Source: Harmothoe impar
Taxonomy: Eukaryota > Annelida > Polychaeta > Phyllodocida > Polynoidae
Direction of reading: 5' to 3'
DNA: 64,000 nt
NCBI GenBank assembly: GCA_947462335.1
Contig: OX381710.1
Span: forward strand, 63,235,303-63,299,302
The notes below the pieces were generated by a model. That model was not told the DNA's origin. It worked only from the letters and a program-made list of their open reading frames with translations, and searched no databases. This document shows positions 58,111 through 64,000 of the stretch, one piece after another (position 1 is the stretch's first letter; the number at the start of each line of letters is the position of its first letter). A program made the translations under genes and the position numbers.

Positions 58111-58719
58111 ACCTGCAGCAAGTAAGTTGTGCCAGACTATGTGGGTATGGGAGATGCTTGCATTAGGATATTCTGTGTGTTACTGTATACATACCCCCAT
58201 AGCATGTACATACAACTTTGAGGTGCATTGATTTAGAATATGTTGTTATCCTGATTGGAATCGAAGCTCATTATACACTCATGTCATGTGCACTTTATCT
58301 TGTTTAAAAATGATCAGTCTGAATGTTTGGAGCACTTGAGAAAATGGAACATTATGTGAATATAATTGTCCAAAATGTATACAGTCACGGCCCTATTTGC
58401 AATTGGTAGGACCTATGCAGCTTCCATATGCATCACTTCTTTGAAATCATTGAATGCAGACACCTTATGAGTTAGATATTACACTATTTTTGAATAATAG
58501 ACAGGGAAGTTGGAATTGTGACATATAATTTCTTTGATGTACACATATGGGTACAGTGGATTTTGTACAGTAACTGTGTTTCAGTATTCATCGATCTTTT
58601 CAACCGTGGGCACTGACTCATTATAGATTTCTGTTGTCATAGGAAACCTGGACCTGTACAACTGCCAGCACTTCTGTATCGACTCACTGTAAACATGCCT
58701 GCTTAAAAGTGAAAAACTA
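58111..58719. other. Spacer
   Basis: AT-rich, no gene and no repeat copy recognised. Confidence 0.4.
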
Positions 58720-60070
58720 TCATGTGGATCCCAAACACACATATAAAATGAAAGCTGTTATGCAGTGGGAGGAAGCACCTTGACAATCACCACGTAAGTG
58801 TTCTAGTAAGTATTTATTACCAGGAAAGAATTGGTTCATAGTGGTTTAGCTCATCACTCATTTTACTATTTAAGCAGTGTGACGTTTATTGAGTCATAAT
58901 TAGCCAATAATGCCCAAATTGGAATAAGATTCTCCATTGCTAACAAAAGGTCGATCTGAGAGTATACATAGTGCATTGTCACAACTACAGCTAGAAGATA
59001 ATAGCGTCAGAGACCTTATGAAGACAGTATTGATTTCACACATGTGCAACAATCGTGTTATCAGATATACAATGTACTCTAATGGCTTCAGACTGCAGTG
59101 GCCAGGCTATATCATCAGAACAGCAGCATGCATTCCAATAAAAATGTCCGACGAATGCCGGACTGCCTCTAATCATGATATGATGTTTTCGTTGTTTTTA
59201 TTTAAATAATTGTGTCCCGTTTTAATTAAAAGGGTCGAAGGTCACACCAAAAGAATTGTGTACAGCTCATCAAGAGCTTTCATTTGGTATATGACAAGTA
59301 GTATATTAGCCAATATTCACACTCAAGTGATATTTTTCATACTTTTTTGTTGGATGGAAACAATTAAACTGAGATAATCAACATTTGAATTAGATACTAA
59401 CTATATCATACATTATTAATCCTATGATCATTATTTTGGGATAAATGGGGATTGGTGACTCTTCATGTGTTAGAAAATGTCAAAAGTCTTAAAGGTGCGA
59501 CTTCTGACCGATTTCGTTCAAATGGGTCAAAATTGTATTAGTAGAACCTCCTATGGAATTAATGTTTCACTGTAGCAGACCCCCCCCCCCCCCCTCCTCG
59601 GCAACTCAAGCTATAGTTTTCCTGGATTTATAAATACCCACCCTGGGTAGTTTGTCTTTGTAATGATCTCAGACTGGCAATAGTCTGGAAATAAAAGGCA
59701 CTTATCAACTCTTAGTTCTCACACACACACAGGCATGTGGCCCTCTTTTTGATGGGGCAAAACTTATAAATCCTGTATGAATATTGATTATCAAAGCAAA
59801 AGCCTACTTTCCACTGGCAATTTTCCATTAGGATGATATGCACGGGAGTCTTTGCAGGTGCAACAGACACAGACTGGGTAAGGAGACGCTGTAGCAAGGA
59901 TGAGATTCTTTGGTAATAGATTGTCTGCTTCATATAAAATATAGGTAACTTATGAACAGCAGGTTGTCTTTGTGGGGTGGACACATTGTGGGGTGATATA
60001 TTTGGACTCCTCCATATGGAGATCTGATGTTTGACCCGCTTTCAAGAGGAAGGGGGCGCGGTAATGAGCC
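58720..60070 (+). repeat. Array module H, copy 1
   Basis: Shares in order with 62800-63480: GGCTTCAGAC, GACTGCCTCTAATCATGA, GTTTGTCTTTGTAATGATCT, GGCATGTGGCCCTCT, ATAAATCCTGT and TTTGGAC(T/C)C. Its left end (GTGGATCCCAAACACACATA) recurs at 63948-64000, the start of a further copy. A 16-bp C run lies near 59580-59595. The 90-codon frame at 58937-59209 is not conserved in copy 2. Confidence 0.7.
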
Positions 60071-62284
60071 AGTGCATTGTTCAAAGAGGGGAGAGGGGTA
60101 TACGTGTATTTGCTTGTCCTATGGTTGGGGGGGATGACGTCCTTAAAAGGGGGGTAGGCCAGCTGCAAATATGCCCTGCAAAATTTACCAACACCCCTTC
60201 TGTTAGATTTCGACATGTCCTTAAGTCCTACAGAGCTTTCAATGTATTATACAATAAAGACACATTCCATCTTATGGCAATGGTGCAATCTTTATTATTA
60301 GACTAGTTTTTGATTGAGTGTGTATAGGCCATGCTTATGAAGAATTTCGTCTTGGTTACTTGATGTTGTTGTCGTAAGCGTGATAGCCTATATGATATCC
60401 TATATCATATTGATAGCCTATATTATATGGGTGTTGATTTAGCTTGGTATTATTAATATGATGACCCTGAGGACTTTCAGTGTGACAGTCAATGTACAAC
60501 TTACCTTCAGAAACGCTATCATTGATTTTTCGGCTGCAAATGCTACCCATTTACTGGGAATGCACATGTTGTGCAGATAATAGCCCCACAGGCAATCACA
60601 AAGGGGCATTCTTGGAAAAGAAAGCATATTAATGATGTTTGCTGAGGTAAATATTCCAATGATGTTAGGAGATGGTGTCATAGAGATGCTATCCTCTCCA
60701 CATAATGATAAGCCATTAGCACTGAACCCGGTGCTGACAGCAGGTCCTTAGTGCAGATGGCCCTGTGTCCTGCAACAACAACGTTTGGATTTGCCTTTGT
60801 CTGAGGCTTCTCATTATAAACTGTATTGCACTTGATACATATTGATATTCCCATATCAATAAAATGTATAGATATTAATATTCTCAACAATGAATGCATA
60901 GGACCATGGAATACAATACGTCATAGTCTGAATCATTATTCACTAAGCGGTATTATGATCTCAGTATTATTTTAATCTGATACTAGGGTCTTGTTTTGCG
61001 AAGATACAGAATCCATTAATAAGGTAAATGCATTACAATCTAGTAACTGTATCCATACAACACTCATAACAATCATTTCTTCACGATATTGCTTCATGCT
61101 ATGCAGCTCCAATGTAACTATATATCTCTTAGAACTTGCACTCCAGGTTACTGGGTAACATGCATTAACTACTACAAAAACGATTCTTACTGGTGGCAGA
61201 CCTTTTCAGTAAAGACCTGACCAAGCTGCAAACTACACTACTCACAGAGCCCACATGCCTAAACATCAGTAGAACTGGAGCATATTGTTTTTATTCTTAA
61301 TGATTTTATGTAGCACCACAGCCCCTCATCTATATATCAGAAATATCTGGCCTCTCAGTTGCAGATTCCAGATAGGGATTCCCTACACATGACCTGTGCT
61401 GTCACACATTGAGCACTGTAGCCTTAGATATTCAAATCGTAACCTCCCTTTGTCCACAGACCACTTCATCATATTGGCAGTTATATATATTTTTGCCCCG
61501 CCATCTAATTATCTATGTTTTTAATACATGCATGATTTATGTTTCATTTTCTAAAATACCAAGTGAAGCATGCATGAATGCATCGCATTTTAGTCCCAAC
61601 TAAAGGGATGGCAAAATATTTGTTCAGAATTCAAAACCGCACAAAGCATTCCCCTGAACTAACCTGATATTAATTACGATCTAAGAGTATTAAATTAGAA
61701 TTGATTTCCTCCTTAAAGGCTTTTAAACCAGTCAATGCAATTGTTGGTTATTTCCATAAATACTTCCAGACCATGCAAATTATGTAGAGCGCTCCAGCCA
61801 AGTATGAAAGGCTCTTTTAGTGAGAGCTCCATATTTTGAAATCCAATTCCCAGATTTTATTGTTTCTCTCTGAGGCTTTGTACTTGATCCGTTGATAAGA
61901 AACTCATTAGTTAGGTGGTTCTGTGGCAATAGCAATTGCGAGAGAATGTATTACACAAATAAATTTAGATATCATTAAACATTTCTACATAATGCTAACA
62001 GCAAATCAAATAACATTCATATTCTGATTCTCTTTCTGGAAATATGTAGGTTCTTGAAATAAACACTGATAAATGTCTGTAGATGTTATGATTCAAGATC
62101 TATTGCAAATGTGTAAAGTTCTAGTAACTGAAGGGTTGGTCCAGGCCCCATGGCCTTGTTTGAGCATAATTCCTCTTTACCACTAAAAAAGAACACGAAA
62201 GGAAAGTGACCCATTCAAATTTAAGATATATAGAAGTCACCTGCATGCAAATGGGTGAAAGCTTGCTAAAGATTTCAACTGCAT
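60071..62284. other. Spacer between H copy 1 and E copy 4
   Basis: No gene. Short frames without motifs. A cluster of TATATGATATCC / TATATCATATTG words lies at 60388-60425. No other module copy was identified. Confidence 0.4.
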
Positions 62285-62400
62285 TATGGTCAAGTCGCCG
62301 CCAGATGAACGTTGAGAACTCCCACGGTGGCTAGGACTAGAGGGGGAATCGATAACACGTATGGTTGGCAAGGCTCAGCAAGTTCTGAGCATATATATGT
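62285..62400 (+). repeat. Array module E, copy 4 (short)
   Basis: CGCCAGATGAACGTTGAGAA, GGCTAGGACTAGA and GGCAAGGCTCAGCA match 57955-58040 closely (GCCAGATTAAAGTTAAGAG, AGCTAGGACTAGATGGGAG, GCAAGGCTCAGTAGC). Confidence 0.65.
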
Positions 62401-62799
62401 GGGTAGCACAACAACCAGAACTGAAAACATGTTTACAGACATTGTAAGTGAGAAACTTAAGATTGTGCATGATATTGAAGCTAATCGCCAATGCCCTCTA
62501 AGTGCAAACTGTCTGACATCGATCCATACAACTTATTCTTTTACAGATGTTATTTTTTTAGAATCCTCGATACAATTGTCAAAACTCATCGACATAATTG
62601 TATGGTAGCTCTGAACTCCCTTTGCTAGCTCAGGTAAGCAACGCCTGCTGAACCATACTTCACAATTAATACCCAAATAAAATTAAAATATATAGATTTC
62701 TGTCTATTAATACTGGTAAGAAATATAGCCAGAATATGAGAGCTTAAGTGACTGCATTAAGTATTGATTCCACAACAATCTTGGCATCAGATACATCAG
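62401..62799. other. Spacer
   Basis: No gene. The 98-codon frame at 62312-62608 overlaps module E copy 4 and is not conserved in the related copy, so it is not called. Confidence 0.4.
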
Positions 62800-63480
62800 T
62801 ACCAACTAATGTACCCTAAAGGCTTCAGACGCGTATACTATCAGGTGTCTGGCGAAGGCCTGACTGCCTCTAATCATGACACAATATTACTTTGTTTTAA
62901 TTCAAACTCAGACAACTTGATAATAGAACCGTTTTAAAATCACCTGTTATGGAATCCAGGCTTTACTTAACAGCCCCCCACTGTACCGCCCATGAATTTA
63001 TAGCCACCCAGGGCTGTTTGTCTTTGTAATGATCTCAGAATCACGGTAATGTAACATAGCCTAGGGTACACTCTCATCCAGGCCTGGAAATGAAAGGCAT
63101 TGATCAACTGACAGTTCCCAACACCCGCAGGCTTGTGGCCCTCTGTTTGATGTGGTAAAAAATATATAAATCCTGTTTATAAACATTCCTCTGTCTCTCA
63201 TTTAGAGTCCTCTTTGAGGATGCAGCACAATGCACATTTTAAGTGTTTACTATCAAAACAGAGGGCTGTATCCTTCTGACAGTTCGGCATAAGGATAAGA
63301 TGGGAATGGGAGACACAGTTTAATGCCCAGACACAGTTTAAACCCTTTACTAATGCATTTTCTGCGTTATATATAGGATAAGATAGTGGTCATTTGGGTG
63401 GGTTCTGTGGGATTGGGATGTCACATTTGGACCCTTCCCACAGGGGCGCTAGGCTTGGCCTGTTTGCATTATAATTCATA
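62800..63480 (+). repeat. Array module H, copy 2
   Basis: Colinear with 59080-60070 but shorter. The long C run of copy 1 is represented here only by ACAGCCCCCCACTG. Confidence 0.7.
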
Positions 63481-63682
63481 TAGTTCAAAGAGAGGGTAAG
63501 GCACCACAGAACTATCAATAATAGTGACCACAAGACACCGAAGGTGGAAGGTTGATTTGATTTGAAGATCCCCCCTCCAAACAGGACATTTCCATGTAAA
63601 TAGCCAGATTTCCTATAGAAATAACTAGCGGTTATGGGAATTCCAGAATATTCCATTGCTATATAAATGTAAAATGCAACAC

Positions 63683-63794
63683 TACCCAGGGGGCACAAAA
63701 TACAGTTCAATGCTGAATCAACATTGAATTAACATTGAAACAATGTGGTCAACCATTCGTCAACATTGATTCAATGTTCTGTGCCCACTGGGTA
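63683..63794. mobile_element. Short MITE with CCCAG ends, at TA
   Basis: A 108-bp element (63685-63792) with terminal inverted repeats CCCAGGGGGCACA and, on the complement, CCCAGTGGGCACA, flanked by TA on both sides. The interior is made of repeated TCAACATTGA and CAATGTT words. Elements with a CCCAGTGGGCA start and TTGA/CAACGTTGA interiors are, from general knowledge, widespread in animal genomes. It has no coding capacity. Confidence 0.75.
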
Positions 63795-63939
63795 CCAACA
63801 ACAATGTGCACAACCTTTGATACTATCACACAAACAGAATTCAGCTCATAGAAATCCTAGATCTATACCATTGACAGTACCTCTCTATCATCTTATTGAA
63901 AATACATCTGCTGCAGAAGAAGAACAAAATTAATCATAG

Positions 63940-64000
63940 TCAATATATGGATCCCTTACACACAAATACAATGAAAACTGAGATGCACTGGGAGTAAAGG
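63940..64000 (+). repeat. Array module H, copy 3, start (cut by the window edge)
   Basis: ATGGATCCCTTACACACAAA, ATGAAAACTGAGATGCA and GTGGGAG-like words match 58722-58775, so the array continues beyond the window. Confidence 0.55.

Overview
The window looks like intergenic or intronic DNA from an animal nuclear genome, most likely a marine invertebrate. The signs are long AT-rich stretches with no long ORF, microsatellites and minisatellites, many short inverted-repeat (MITE-like) elements, long G and C homopolymers, and a full-length Ty3/gypsy LTR retrotransposon. I cannot name the species. Palindromic ACATGTACATGT words and the repeat load fit groups such as cephalochordates, echinoderms, hemichordates or lophotrochozoans, but this is only an impression. 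I could not support any host protein-coding gene, rRNA or tRNA.

Layout. From 1 to about 20.38 kb there is no recognisable gene. This part holds scattered copies of a twin stem-loop repeat built on the word GCATCATG (3.1, 5.0, 6.2 and 6.4-6.6 kb), G/C homopolymer clusters (6.8-7.3 and 8.7-9.0 kb), a GT microsatellite (12.3 kb) and two minisatellites (6.0 and 15.8-16.2 kb). From about 20.38 kb to the right edge, and apparently beyond it, lies a diverged, direct-orientation, colinear array of non-coding modules. I call them A, B, C, G, D, F-E and H. Each recurs two to four times in broadly the same order (A-B-C-G-D, then F-E-D, then E-H). This suggests repeated segmental duplication of a multi-kb locus followed by insertions and deletions. 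Some cores are far better preserved than their flanks, which would fit duplicated regulatory elements or an untranslated RNA locus, but it could also be relatively recent duplication or gene conversion. Small DNA-transposon-like elements have inserted into individual copies. Unfilled sister copies give empty sites for two of them: a hAT-like element with an 8-bp target duplication at 38.7-39.2 kb and a mariner-like element at a TA at 39.9-40.2 kb.

The one clear gene is the 2237-residue Gag-Pol polyprotein (46449-53162) of a 13.67-kb Ty3/gypsy element (41922-55590). The element has two 434-bp LTRs that read as identical, a 4-bp GAAA target duplication, a primer-binding site resembling the complement of a leucine tRNA, a polypurine tract, and one uninterrupted reading frame with visible capsid-like, zinc-knuckle, protease, reverse transcriptase, RNase H and integrase signatures. 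It sits inside module D copy 4, and the other D copies show the unoccupied arrangement, so it inserted recently and after the array formed. Its unusual points are a roughly 550-residue Ser/Arg-rich leader before the capsid-like region (including ten identical 15-bp units encoding GRSPR), four CCHC knuckles, a 4.1-kb ORF-poor leader full of C-tract-punctuated repeats, and 2 kb of non-coding sequence between pol and the 3' LTR.
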